A stretch of DNA of 15,472 nucleotides from an uncultured Ilumatobacter sp. (GCA_937905835.1 CALCXK010000124.1:1-15472), one strand, 5' to 3'. Positions 1 through 7,359 are shown, counted from the stretch's first letter. Translations and numbers: made by a program. Notes: generated by a model from the sequence alone, not told the origin.

Positions 1-93
1 CTCAGCGGGAGTCTCGACCTCGGCGGCTTCGACAGGTGCGGCCTCAGCGGGAGTCTCGACCTCGGCGGCTTCGACAGGTGCGGCCTCAGCGGG
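1..93. repeat. 42-bp tandem repeat in the rpsB tail
   Basis: Two identical 42-base units (1-42 and 43-84) are followed by the first 9 bases of a third (85-93). The repeat is in frame with rpsB; each unit encodes AAPVEAAEVETPAE. More copies may lie beyond the left edge. The copies are identical even at synonymous positions, which indicates recent duplication rather than selection on the peptide alone. Confidence 0.95.
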
Positions 94-924
94 TGCGTCC
101 TTGGCAGCAGCGAGCTTGGCGTCCCGAGCAGCTTGTTGGGCAGCAGCTGCGTTACGCGCATCTGTCTGGGCTGTTTCGAAAGCGGCGACTTCTTCAAGGG
201 TCTTCTCGGCAACCGGCGCGGGTGCGGGGTTGCGCTTGTTCGCGATGAAGCGGCCTTCGGCAACGGCGTCAGCGATGACACGAGCGAAGAGGCTGTTCGA
301 GCGGATGGCGTCGTCGTTTCCTGGGATGGGGAACGTCACGACTTCCGGGTTGACGTTGGTGTCGACGACAGCCACGACCGGGATACCGAGCTTGCGAGCT
401 TCGGTGACTGCAATGTGCTCCTTGTTCGTGTCGAGCACGAAAATCGCGTCAGGAGCCTTCTTCAGGTTGCGCATTCCACCGAGGTTGCGCTGCAACTTGA
501 TCATTTCACGCTCGAGAAGGAGCGCTTCTTTCTTGATCATGACGTCGAACTCGCCGGAAGCCTGCATGCGCTCGTACTCGAGCATCTTGTTGACGCGCTT
601 ACTCATCGTCTCGAAGTTCGTGAGCATGCCACCGAGCCAACGCTCGTTGACGTAGGGCATGCCACATTTGTCGGCATAGCTCTTGATCGGGTCCTGAGCC
701 TGCTTCTTGGTTCCGACGAACAAGATGGTGCCGCCACCGGCGACGAGATCACGGACGTACCCGTAGGCCGTCTCGACTCGACCGAGCGTCTGCTCGAGGT
801 CGATGATGTAAATGCCGGCGCGCTCTCCGAAAATGAAACGCTTCATTTTCGGGTTCCAACGGCGGGTCTGGTGGCCGAAGTGTGCTCCGGCTTCCAACAT
901 TTGACGCATGCTGATAACAGCCAT
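1..924 (-). CDS. rpsB: 30S ribosomal protein S2 (C-terminus cut by window edge)
   Basis: Small-subunit ribosomal protein S2, which binds the 30S body near the platform and recruits S1-type function. The N-terminus reads MAVISMRQMLEAGAHFGHQT and the sequence continues with the hallmark stretches RRWNPKMKRFIFGER, FVGTKKQAQD, NERWLGGMLTNF and PDAIFVLDTNKE, so the family call is secure. The ATG at 924 has an AAGGAG ribosome binding site at 931-936, 6 nt upstream. The visible part is 308 codons and still open at base 1. The S2 core is followed by an Ala/Glu/Pro-rich acidic tail of about 55 residues containing a tandem 14-residue repeat. Such low-complexity tails are common on actinobacterial S2, but an exact DNA duplication is notable. 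It has its own promoter about 120 bases upstream. tsf usually follows rpsB and would lie outside the window. Confidence 0.97.
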   Translation of the reverse strand, partial: MAVISMRQMLEAGAHFGHQTRRWNPKMKRFIFGERAGIYIIDLEQTLGRVETAYGYVRDLVAGGGTILFVGTKKQAQDPIKSYADKCGMPYVNERWLGGMLTNFETMSKRVNKMLEYERMQASGEFDVMIKKEALLLEREMIKLQRNLGGMRNLKKAPDAIFVLDTNKEHIAVTEARKLGIPVVAVVDTNVNPEVVTFPIPGNDDAIRSNSLFARVIADAVAEGRFIANKRNPAPAPVAEKTLEEVAAFETAQTDARNAAAAQQAARDAKLAAAKDAPAEAAPVEAAEVETPAEAAPVEAAEVETPAE

Positions 925-959
925 GTGTTGCTCCTTGTGCGGTTGATCCCGGAGGCCGG

Positions 960-981
960 CGCCCGTTTTTTGGGTCGGGCG
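960..981 (-). promoter_or_regulatory. Stem-loop in the rpsB leader
   Basis: CGCCCG (960-965) can pair with CGGGCG (976-981) around a 10-nt loop. It lies inside the predicted 5' leader of rpsB, about 24 bases upstream of its Shine-Dalgarno site. S2 genes in other bacteria are autoregulated through their leaders. Whether this hairpin does that here is inference only. It lacks a following U-run on the coding strand, so it is not a standard terminator. Confidence 0.3.
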
Positions 982-1042
982 ACCGCTTACTTGACCACCG
1001 GGACAGTGATGAGGTGCTGATTCGGATGAATCAACCGACGAA

Positions 1043-1070
1043 ATGATAGCTGCGTCCGAGGGCATCTCAA
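1043..1070 (-). promoter_or_regulatory. Predicted rpsB promoter
   Basis: On the minus strand TTGAGA (1070-1065) and TATCAT (1048-1043) are separated by 16 bases, close to the housekeeping sigma consensus. Transcription would start near 1036, giving a leader of about 110 nt before the rpsB ATG at 924. It lies just downstream of the M23-like gene, so rpsB can be transcribed independently of the upstream genes. Confidence 0.6.
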
Positions 1071-1092
1071 CGCACGCTCGTTCAGTACAACC

Positions 1093-1608
1093 TCAGTGGC
1101 TGCAGCGCCAGACGGGTGGTGGCGCCAACCGTTGTGGGGAGCCGTCGACCGGTACAAGACGAGACCGGCCGAGAGCACTCCCGAAGAAGGGCGCTGGATC
1201 TCGATATTGACCGCCGATTCGCAGGCCGAAGTACATCTGGCCCGACGCACGGCCGATCCGCGATCGGGCCGCCACACGGTCGCCACGTCGCAGGCTCGAC
1301 GACGTCAATTTGCCGTAGGTGGTCTTCCACCCGTTGGCATGTCGGACCACGACGTATATGACGCGAGCGATTGTTCCGCGGTAGATGACGGTGCCGGCAG
1401 CGACGGCGCGTACCGCCGTCGAAGGAGCAACCCCGTACTCGATCCCCCTATTGCCTGCACAATACGGACAGCTCGGTGCACGAAACGGATCGACAACCGG
1501 GCCGCCCACAGGGGCCCGCCAGCACGGCGAGGCCATCGCCGAAGTGGGCTGGACCAGCATGAGGCAGACCAGGGCAATCGTTGTGACACAGACAACGCGA
1601 CATCGCAT
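1093..1608 (-). CDS. Exported M23/LytM-fold protein lacking the metal-binding residues
   Basis: 171-residue secreted protein with a degenerate peptidase M23 (LytM, lysostaphin-type) domain. Residues 1-24 form a Sec signal peptide (MRCRVV, hydrophobic TIALVCLMLV, cleavage near PTSA-M). Residues 52-142 follow the M23 pattern (G-x-RGI-x-Y, V-A-A-G-x-V, VVVRHANGWKTTY, RRGDRV, IG, YFGLR-x-GG-x-Y-x-DP). The zinc and catalytic positions are changed: the usual H-x3-D reads N53-RGI-E57, the H-x-H reads Q124-M-Y126, and the other catalytic His of the Y-x-H motif reads Lys100. It is therefore probably not a hydrolase and may bind wall or regulate an amidase. C47-P-Y-C50 plus C29 and C169 could form disulfides. 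The ATG at 1608 is preferred because AGAGGA lies 6 nt upstream; a TTG at 1626 is in frame but unsupported. It sits between the sigma gene and rpsB. Confidence 0.8.
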   Translation of the reverse strand: MRCRVVCVTTIALVCLMLVQPTSAMASPCWRAPVGGPVVDPFRAPSCPYCAGNRGIEYGVAPSTAVRAVAAGTVIYRGTIARVIYVVVRHANGWKTTYGKLTSSSLRRGDRVAARSRIGRASGQMYFGLRIGGQYRDPAPFFGSALGRSRLVPVDGSPQRLAPPPVWRCSH

Positions 1609-1684
1609 GATGATTCCTCTCGACAATCAGATTCCGATGGACGCCGGAGCGTCGAGAGGGGCCGCATGGCCCGAGGTGTTCGAC

Positions 1685-2446
1685 TCAGGTGAGCCCGGCG
1701 GCCGACATCCGCGCCCGGAGATGCAGCACCGATTTGGTGTGGATCTGCGAGACCCTGCTCTCGGTCACGCCGAGTACTTCACCGATTTCGACAAGTGTCA
1801 GGCTTTCGTCGTAATACAGCGAGAGGACCAGCTTCTCGCGTTCGGGAAGCTTCTTGATCTCGTCGCGTATCACCAGGCTCAGCTCACGTTCTTCGACCAC
1901 TGCAGATGGTGAGCCCGACACAGCGTCGTCAGGAGCCGACGGTTCGGAGCCTCCCGCAATCGCTCGGTCAAGTGGACCCAGCGTCGTCCGAGCAATGGCC
2001 GACAACCATTTGGCCAGATCTTGGGGGGTGATGCCGAGATGCTCGGACAGTTCGTCGTCGGTCGGACCGCGACCCAACTTGTGCTCGAGTTCAGAAATGG
2101 CCTGCTCGATGAAGCGCGCTCGGCTGCGAACCAAACGGGGAACCCAGTCGAGTTGCCGCAAACCGTCATAGATCGATCCGCGAATTCGCGGTACCGCAAA
2201 CGTCTCGAACTTCACGCCAAAATTGGTATCGAAGCGTTCGATAGCGTCGATAAGGCCAAACATGCCAGAGCTGATGAGGTCGCCCGAATCGACATTGGAC
2301 GGCAGACCTGCGCCCACACGACCTGCGACAAACTTGACTAGCGGTGAGTAGCAAACAATCAGGTGGTCGCGTGCTGCAGCGTTGCGGCGGTTCACCCAGC
2401 GCGTCCACTGCATCTGGAGGTCCGCGTCTTCGGCGACAATGCTCAT
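1685..2446 (-). CDS. FliA/WhiG-family RNA polymerase sigma factor
   Basis: 253-residue group 3 sigma factor. Region 2 spans roughly residues 25-95 (DLISSGMFGLIDAIERFD, then F-x-TFAVPRIRGSI). Next comes the FliA/WhiG signature YDGLRQLDWVPRLVR at 93-107. Region 3 spans about 108-165 and region 4 about 190-246 (LPEREKLVLSLYYDESLTL with the helix-turn-helix IGEVLGVTESRVSQIHTKSV). WhiG drives sporulation in Streptomyces and FliA drives flagellar genes elsewhere. No flagellar or sporulation gene is in this window, so the regulon is unknown. The start overlaps the xerC stop by four bases (ATGA), which implies coupled translation with the recombinase upstream. A 76-bp gap separates it from the M23-like gene. 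The linkage whiG - M23 - rpsB is also seen in streptomycetes, from memory. Confidence 0.9.
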   Translation of the reverse strand: MSIVAEDADLQMQWTRWVNRRNAAARDHLIVCYSPLVKFVAGRVGAGLPSNVDSGDLISSGMFGLIDAIERFDTNFGVKFETFAVPRIRGSIYDGLRQLDWVPRLVRSRARFIEQAISELEHKLGRGPTDDELSEHLGITPQDLAKWLSAIARTTLGPLDRAIAGGSEPSAPDDAVSGSPSAVVEERELSLVIRDEIKKLPEREKLVLSLYYDESLTLVEIGEVLGVTESRVSQIHTKSVLHLRARMSAAGLT

Positions 2447-3321
2447 GCTCTGGGATGGGCGTCGCGATAGGCCGCCGAGAGTCGTTCTCGACTGACGTGC
2501 GTGTAACGCTGCGTGGTTGCGACGTCTGCATGACCAAGTAACTCTTGAACGGCTCGAAGATCCGCACCTCCGTCAAGCAGGTGTGTAGCAAAGCTATGTC
2601 GCAAGGCATGCGGATGCGTCGGGGTGGGTGAACGACGGTCGACAATACGTCGAACGTCACGGGGCGCCAAACGATTACCGCGTTCGTTGCCGAACAACGC
2701 GTCGCCCTGATCTGGCGGGACGACGTCGGCTCTGACCTCGAGCCAGCGACGCAGCGCTCGCACGGCCGGTTCGCTGAGTGGGACTCTGCGTTCTTTGCTG
2801 CCCTTACCCCACACCGTCGCGGCGCCAACGGCCAACGCCAACGAGGAGACGTCCAGACCACACAGTTCGCTGACGCGAAGCCCCGACCCATACAGCACTT
2901 CGAGCACGGCGTCGTCACGAGTGCGGCGCCATTCGGGCTCATCGTCACCGACCGCTCCATCGAGCAGGCCAGAGACCTCTCGGGCGTCGAGCACACGAGG
3001 CAATCGGCCGCTGCCAGCTGGCACAGAGACACCACTCGTCGGGTCGACTGTTGCCAGACCGTTTGCCACCGACCACTTGAAGTAGCGGCGAATCGCGGCG
3101 ACTTTACGCGCAATCGTGCGGCGGGCGAATTGTCGCGTCGTGAGATGAGCGAGGTATCGCCGGATCGTGGCGCGGGTAACTCGACCCGGATCGACAAGGT
3201 CACTTCGGCGGCACCATTCGCAGAAGAGGCGCATGTCTGACGTATAGGACACAACCGTGTTGTCCGACAACGACGTCAGCGACATCGCAAAGTCGTCGAT
3301 CCGCCAGAAGTCCACAGCCAA
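2443..3321 (-). CDS. xerC: Tyrosine recombinase XerC/XerD type
   Basis: 292-residue tyrosine recombinase of the type that resolves chromosome dimers at dif. The N-terminal SAM-like core-binding domain covers about residues 5-95 and the catalytic domain about 105-285. The full catalytic set is visible: R149 (GSGLRVSEL), K173 (GKGSKERRVPL), H238 and R241 (HALRHSFATHLL), H264 (LLGHADVATTQ) and the nucleophile Y273 (RYTHVS). The start is uncertain. The TTG at 3321 and a GTG at 3315 are both in frame, an in-frame stop lies a little upstream at 3340-3342, and neither candidate has a clear Shine-Dalgarno site. It ends in a 4-base ATGA overlap with the sigma gene. It could serve as XerC or XerD; the position near the dprA/rpsB cluster is the usual one for the actinobacterial xerC copy. 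Confidence 0.92.
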   Translation of the reverse strand: MAVDFWRIDDFAMSLTSLSDNTVVSYTSDMRLFCEWCRRSDLVDPGRVTRATIRRYLAHLTTRQFARRTIARKVAAIRRYFKWSVANGLATVDPTSGVSVPAGSGRLPRVLDAREVSGLLDGAVGDDEPEWRRTRDDAVLEVLYGSGLRVSELCGLDVSSLALAVGAATVWGKGSKERRVPLSEPAVRALRRWLEVRADVVPPDQGDALFGNERGNRLAPRDVRRIVDRRSPTPTHPHALRHSFATHLLDGGADLRAVQELLGHADVATTQRYTHVSRERLSAAYRDAHPRA

Positions 3322-3330
3322 GATCGTATT

Positions 3331-3351
3331 GCCGATCGGCTATCAAATTTA
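3331..3351 (-). promoter_or_regulatory. AT-rich promoter-like box and palindrome upstream of xerC
   Basis: In the 72-bp gap between dprA and xerC the minus strand carries TAAATTTGATA (3351-3341), followed directly by the 10-base palindrome GCCGATCGGC (3340-3331), 10 bases before the TTG start. TAAATT resembles a -10 box, but no good -35 is seen. A near-identical 11-mer lies upstream of the PLP-enzyme gene that starts at 10209. Confidence 0.3.
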
Positions 3352-3393
3352 GGATGATCCACCTGCCGCATGCCACAGCACGGTGAGAACTCG

Positions 3394-4515
3394 TCATGTC
3401 AGGTCCGCCCATTCGTCGACGACTTCGAACCACCCACCGTTCTCGATGAGCCAGCCGTCCCGTTCGAGCCGCGCCAACGCCAGCGCCACCTCACCGATCG
3501 CGAGACCGGTGATCAGCAACAAACTGTCGAGGGTTCTCGGTTCGTTGCGACATGCCGCAAGGACATCCGCCTGCGGACCGCTCGGCCGCGGACGAGCGTC
3601 AAACCTCAGCCGTCCTGCTCGACGACCATCGAGCCCGAGCGCCATCAAAATATCCGCCGTTTCCAGCGCCGACTGCACACCGTCAGAGATCAGCGAGTTG
3701 GTTCCGGCCGAGGCTCGGCTATTGACCGCACCGGGCACCGCCATCAAGATGGTCGATCGATTGATCGCCTCGTGCACGGTGATCAGGGAGCCACCCCTTT
3801 CGCGACTCTCTACCACCACCAGCACTTCACAGAGCGCAGCGAGGATTCGATTGCGCAGCGGGAATCGGAACGCGTCGGGACGGGTGCCCGGAGGCCACTC
3901 AGAGATCAGCACGCCGCGTTCGGCGACCTCGTTCCAGATATCGGTGTTCTGCTTCGGATACGGAATGTCCAACCCGTTTCCGACGATGCCAACGGGTCGA
4001 CCGCTCGGAGTATGCAACGCCCCACGATGTGCAGCAGCATCGATACCGCGGGCCAGCCCCGACACGACGACGATTCCGGCCTCTGCCAGCTCGGCGCCAA
4101 ATCGAGCTGCAGTCGCACGCCCCTGCTGAGTTGCGTTGCGGGTGCCGATGATCCCGACCCGCCGCGAATCGAGCACGCTCAAATCGCCGCGTACGAACAG
4201 CACCGCAGGCCTCCCGGGATCACCCTGCAACTGCACCGGATAGCTCGGGTCAGATTCACAGACGACTTGCACATTGGCCGCCACGCAGGCCGCAGCCCAA
4301 GATTCTGGCGGCTGGTCCACGCGCTGCTGACGCCACAGCGTGGCCAGCCCCTCGTTCTTTCGGAATATCGTGGCCAGCACCGGAGACGGAGCCGCCGCAC
4401 CAGTGGCCATGTCGAACGCCTCAACGGCGCTGCGGTCGTGGAGAACGTGCCGCAGCCGATTCGGGTTCATCAATTGCAGCCCAGCGAGCGCCGCGAGGTA
4501 GCCCTCGTGGCTCAT
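3394..4515 (-). CDS. dprA: DNA-processing protein DprA
   Basis: 373-residue DprA, the cytosolic protein that binds incoming single-stranded DNA and loads RecA during natural transformation. Residues 1-85 look like the N-terminal helical (SAM-like) region. The Rossmann-type DprA core runs about 87-295: SYPVQLQGDPGRPAVLFVRGD, then VGIIGTRNATQQGRATAARF, VVVSGLARGIDAAAHRGAL, GNGLDIPYPKQN, LISEWPPGTRPDAFRFPLRN, and VVVVESRERGGSLITVHEA. A winged-helix DML1-like tail covers about 312-370. I chose the ATG at 4515 because it overlaps the comM stop as ATGA and fits the family length. The open frame continues upstream to 4770, but that part reads as Arg-rich sequence antisense in style to the comM frame and is not expected in DprA. 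It is coupled to comM; xerC follows after 72 bp. Confidence 0.96.
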   Translation of the reverse strand: MSHEGYLAALAGLQLMNPNRLRHVLHDRSAVEAFDMATGAAAPSPVLATIFRKNEGLATLWRQQRVDQPPESWAAACVAANVQVVCESDPSYPVQLQGDPGRPAVLFVRGDLSVLDSRRVGIIGTRNATQQGRATAARFGAELAEAGIVVVSGLARGIDAAAHRGALHTPSGRPVGIVGNGLDIPYPKQNTDIWNEVAERGVLISEWPPGTRPDAFRFPLRNRILAALCEVLVVVESRERGGSLITVHEAINRSTILMAVPGAVNSRASAGTNSLISDGVQSALETADILMALGLDGRRAGRLRFDARPRPSGPQADVLAACRNEPRTLDSLLLITGLAIGEVALALARLERDGWLIENGGWFEVVDEWADLT

Positions 4516-6032
4516 GCAACTCGTCCGATGCGCATCGTCGTATTCAGCGAGGCTCGGAGCCCGAGCGCCACCTGAATTGCCTCTTCGTCGATCTGCAATT
4601 GCGCCGAAGCCCGGAGGTCGACGATCGACCGCGCGACCCGTCTGACCCGGTGGTAGCCGCGAGCGCTGAGGCGATCGTGTTCGAGCTCGTGCCGAAGCAC
4701 AGCTCGACCTGCGTCGTCGATCGGCGCGAACTCGTCGAGCCGGCTTCCAGACAATTGACTGTTGAGGCACCCCTGGCGCTCTTCGGCCAATCTGCGAGCC
4801 TCTGCAACACGCAGAGCGACCACAGTGCTCGATTCGCCCGGCTCGTGGCTCAGTAACTCCTCGACCCCGGGCCGATTGACGTTGACACGGAGGTCGAACC
4901 GGTCGAGCAACGGCCCAGACAACCTGCGGACGTAACGCTGGAGATGAGCATCGTTACACTGGCACGCACCCGGCGCCCCTCCCCCACATGGGCACGGGTT
5001 CATGGCGGCAACGAGCAGGAAGTCAGCGGGGAGCCGAACGTGGACCCGCGCCCGAGACACCGTGATGTAGCGATCTTCCAACGGCTGGCGCATATTGTCG
5101 AGCACCTTGGGAGCGAACTCGGCGATTTCGTCCATGAACAGCACGCCACAGTGAGCCATTGACACCTCGCCCGGCCGTACAGTGCTCGACCCGCCACCGA
5201 CGAGCGCTACCCCTGATGTGGTGTGATGCGGAGATCGGAACGGTGGCCGCGTGATCAGGCCGCCCGGAGGGAGTTGCACCCCGGCAGCCGAGTTGACCAT
5301 CGTGGCCTCCAGGGCGCGTTCACGATCAAGCAGTGGCAACAACCCGGCAAGGCGCGACGCCAGCATCGTTTTACCTGAGCCCGGTGGGCCAACCAGTAAG
5401 AGGTGATGGCCACCAGCGGCGGCAATTTCAAGCGCTGTACGCGCATGCGGCTGCCCCTGCACATCGGCGAGGTCCGGGGTGAACACCGCCTCGCACGGCG
5501 GTTCTGGTGCGGTATGGTCGGGCCAGGGAATGTGGCCGTTCAACACTGCGACGAGTTCACCGAGACTGTCGACCAGACGAACCGTGCCGAGCGCGGCCAC
5601 GCGCGCTTCGATGGCGCTGCCAACCGGTACGACAACGTCGCTCTCGCCGAGCGCTCCGACCATCGGGGCGACGCCAGGAACTGGCCGGAGCGAGCCGTCG
5701 AGGCCAAGTTCTCCGATGAACGACAGCGCGGCGACCGATTCAGGCGGCACGGCACCGCTCGCTGCCAGAATCCCGATGGCAATGGCGAGATCCATCGCTG
5801 ACCCAGACTTCGGCTGATCAGAAGGTGCAAGATTCAACGTGACCTTGATCGACGGGAAGTCGAGCCCCGTGCTCAAGATGGCGGCACGAGTTCGGTCCCG
5901 CGCCTCGCGCACCGACTCGTCGGGAAGGCCACCGATACTGAACCCCGGCAGACCTTTGCCCACATGAGCTTCCACTCGTACGGGATACCCCTGTGCCCCA
6001 ATGAGCACCGCTGATGAAATCGACGCGAACAT
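4512..6032 (-). CDS. comM: ComM/YifB AAA+ ATPase (Mg-chelatase-like, branch-migration helicase)
   Basis: 506-residue YifB/ComM protein. The Vibrio homologue is a hexameric helicase that promotes branch migration during transformation; chromosomal roles in non-competent bacteria are less clear. An N-terminal Lon-like fold (ChlI) covers about residues 10-165 (GLPGFSIGGLPDESVREAR, VTLNLAPSDQPKSGSAMDLAIA). The AAA+ module starts near 190: Walker A GPPGSGKT at 215-222, Walker B LFMDE at 298-302, and the Cys-rich insert NPCPCGG with C347, C349, C357 and C359. An arginine motif LLDRFD sits near 376-381. The C-terminal Mg-chelatase domain reads SARGYHRVRRVARSIVDL. The ATG at 6032 has a strong GAGGAGG Shine-Dalgarno site. 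It is first in the leftward cluster, is coupled to dprA by ATGA, and diverges from the lipoprotein gene across about 176 bp. Confidence 0.96.
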   Translation of the reverse strand: MFASISSAVLIGAQGYPVRVEAHVGKGLPGFSIGGLPDESVREARDRTRAAILSTGLDFPSIKVTLNLAPSDQPKSGSAMDLAIAIGILAASGAVPPESVAALSFIGELGLDGSLRPVPGVAPMVGALGESDVVVPVGSAIEARVAALGTVRLVDSLGELVAVLNGHIPWPDHTAPEPPCEAVFTPDLADVQGQPHARTALEIAAAGGHHLLLVGPPGSGKTMLASRLAGLLPLLDRERALEATMVNSAAGVQLPPGGLITRPPFRSPHHTTSGVALVGGGSSTVRPGEVSMAHCGVLFMDEIAEFAPKVLDNMRQPLEDRYITVSRARVHVRLPADFLLVAAMNPCPCGGGAPGACQCNDAHLQRYVRRLSGPLLDRFDLRVNVNRPGVEELLSHEPGESSTVVALRVAEARRLAEERQGCLNSQLSGSRLDEFAPIDDAGRAVLRHELEHDRLSARGYHRVRRVARSIVDLRASAQLQIDEEAIQVALGLRASLNTTMRIGRVA

Positions 6033-6208
6033 GTCGCCTCCTCGGTAACGCGGCAGAACCGCAACTGACTACGAGGAGGGGCTGACCGGCCCGACAACGG
6101 TCGACGCTCGCGAGCGCACGTCGATGGGAACGATGCTAGCGATCCGGTGTCACAATCGGCTTGACCCCGTGTCCAGGCGCCGTGGTTTCACGCCGTCAAT
6201 CTGTAACA

Positions 6209-6619
6209 ATGCCGAGCGTGCGAGCCTCGTTGATTCTGCTTCCGATCGCTTTTCTTGCCGGCTGCGGTAACGGCGACGATGCAGGAAGTGCCGAACGGTT
6301 CTGCGGTGAGATTCAGCTGCATGCCGAACTGCTCACTCAACCGAACCTGCAATTCGAGGACGACATCGAACCGTACCTTGATCTGTACCGACAGATCGCT
6401 GCACTCGCTCCGCTTTCGATCGAACTCGAATGGGACCAACTCGTCAGCGCCTACGAGACAGCGAGCACAGTCGTTCCCGGCGACCCGGAATCTCAACAAA
6501 ATGCGCTCGCTGCAATGTACTCGACCGAAAAGTCAGCAGCCGCCATTGATCAGTGGCTCGAGAAAACCTGTGCGGTGGATATCGGCCCGGTGTTCACGAT
6601 CGTCGCTCAGCAAGACTGA
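6209..6619 (+). CDS. Putative lipoprotein of unknown function
   Basis: 136-residue predicted lipoprotein. The signal peptide is MPSVRASLILLPIAFLAGC, with lipobox LAGC and lipidated Cys19. The mature part is about 118 residues, acidic, probably helical, and contains two further cysteines (C32 in RFCGEIQ and C121 in EKTCAVD) that may pair outside the membrane. I recognise no known domain. The ATG at 6209 is chosen because it places the basic residue, hydrophobic core and lipobox at normal distances; the frame stays open back to 6161, but that would add a non-signal extension. No clear Shine-Dalgarno site is seen, so the message might be leaderless. It is divergent from comM and converges on clpP with only 15 bp between the stops. 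It is the only protein-coding gene on the plus strand left of smpB. Confidence 0.75.
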   Translation: MPSVRASLILLPIAFLAGCGNGDDAGSAERFCGEIQLHAELLTQPNLQFEDDIEPYLDLYRQIAALAPLSIELEWDQLVSAYETASTVVPGDPESQQNALAAMYSTEKSAAAIDQWLEKTCAVDIGPVFTIVAQQD

Positions 6620-6623
6620 GTGA

Positions 6624-6637
6624 TGATCACGTGATCA
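6624..6637. repeat. 14-bp perfect palindrome at the lipoprotein/clpP junction
   Basis: TGATCACGTGATCA is a perfect palindrome that overlaps the clpP stop codon (6635-6637) and lies 4 bases after the lipoprotein stop. It could be a protein-binding site or part of a compact bidirectional terminator, but it has no loop and no T-run. Confidence 0.5.
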
Positions 6638-7237
6638 GAGGATCTCGCCGCGCTTGCGGATGACCTTGTCGCAGAGGCCGTATTCCTGCGCTTCTTCAGC
6701 GGTGAACCAGCGATCACGTTCGGAGTCTGCCTGAATCTGCTCGACCTCGTTGCTGGAGTGGAACGCGATCAGTTCGGCCATGCGCTTCTTGGTGTAGCGA
6801 AGCTGCTCAGCCTGGATCTGGATGTCGGAGGCCTGGCCGCGTAAACCGGCCAGCGGCTGGTGCATCATGACACGAGCGTTCGGGAGCACGTAACGCTTGC
6901 CGGCTGCACCTGCGGTGAGGAGAAACTGTCCCATCGAAGCGGCGAGACCCAGGCACACGGTGGCGACGTCGCAACCAACGAACTGCATCGTGTCGTAGAT
7001 CGCCATGCCAGCGGTGACCGAGCCACCGGGGCTGTTGACGTACAACCAGATGTCGGCGTTCGGATCTTCGCCTTCGAGATACAGCAGCTGTGCACAGATC
7101 TGGTTGGCGATGTCGTCGTTGACATCGGAGCCGAGCATCACAACACGGTTCTTCAGGAGCCGATCGAAGACCGCTGAGCGCTGGTCGAAGCCGCCTTCGA
7201 GGGCGAAGGGAGCCTGCGGGGTGGAGAGTTCCGACAT
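6635..7237 (-). CDS. clpP: ATP-dependent Clp protease proteolytic subunit
   Basis: 200-residue ClpP, the barrel peptidase that works with ClpX or ClpC ATPases in the cytosol. The catalytic triad is visible: S101 in GLAASMGQFLL, H126 in VMMHQPLAG, and D175 in ERDRWFTAEEAQEYGL. The oxyanion-side motif YVNSPGGSVTAG is at 66-77. Length and motifs fit the normal family. The ATG at 7237 starts MSELSTPQAP; a short N-terminal propeptide is plausible as in other ClpPs, but no Shine-Dalgarno site is evident. Actinobacteria usually carry two or more clpP genes in tandem. Only one is seen here, and neither tig nor clpX is adjacent. The next gene upstream on the same strand is the threonine-synthase-like gene, 175 bp away. 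Confidence 0.97.
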   Translation of the reverse strand: MSELSTPQAPFALEGGFDQRSAVFDRLLKNRVVMLGSDVNDDIANQICAQLLYLEGEDPNADIWLYVNSPGGSVTAGMAIYDTMQFVGCDVATVCLGLAASMGQFLLTAGAAGKRYVLPNARVMMHQPLAGLRGQASDIQIQAEQLRYTKKRMAELIAFHSSNEVEQIQADSERDRWFTAEEAQEYGLCDKVIRKRGEIL

Positions 7238-7359
7238 GCCGCTCAGGCTATCGGGAACACGTCAAGGCACTGCTGCCGTCCGACCGCATGACTGATTGAT
7301 CTCTGCCCACTCCTGAAGGTGACCGCAACGTTTCAACCTTCGTTGCTCGAGTCGCCGAC

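Noticed and set aside
133..1020. 295-codon plus-strand frame opposite rpsB.
   Set aside because: Antisense of a highly conserved ribosomal protein gene, with no domain and no ribosome binding site evidence.
3370..4575. 401-codon plus-strand frame opposite dprA.
   Set aside because: Arg/His/Gln-rich composition with no domain; dprA on the other strand has all family motifs.
4516..4770. N-terminal extension of dprA by 85 residues.
   Set aside because: It overlaps comM, is Arg-rich and unlike DprA; the ATGA overlap at 4512-4515 gives a natural start.
7260..7265. TTGACG as a -35 box for clpP.
   Set aside because: At normal spacing the -10 would fall at the start codon and read GCGGCA, so it does not make a promoter.
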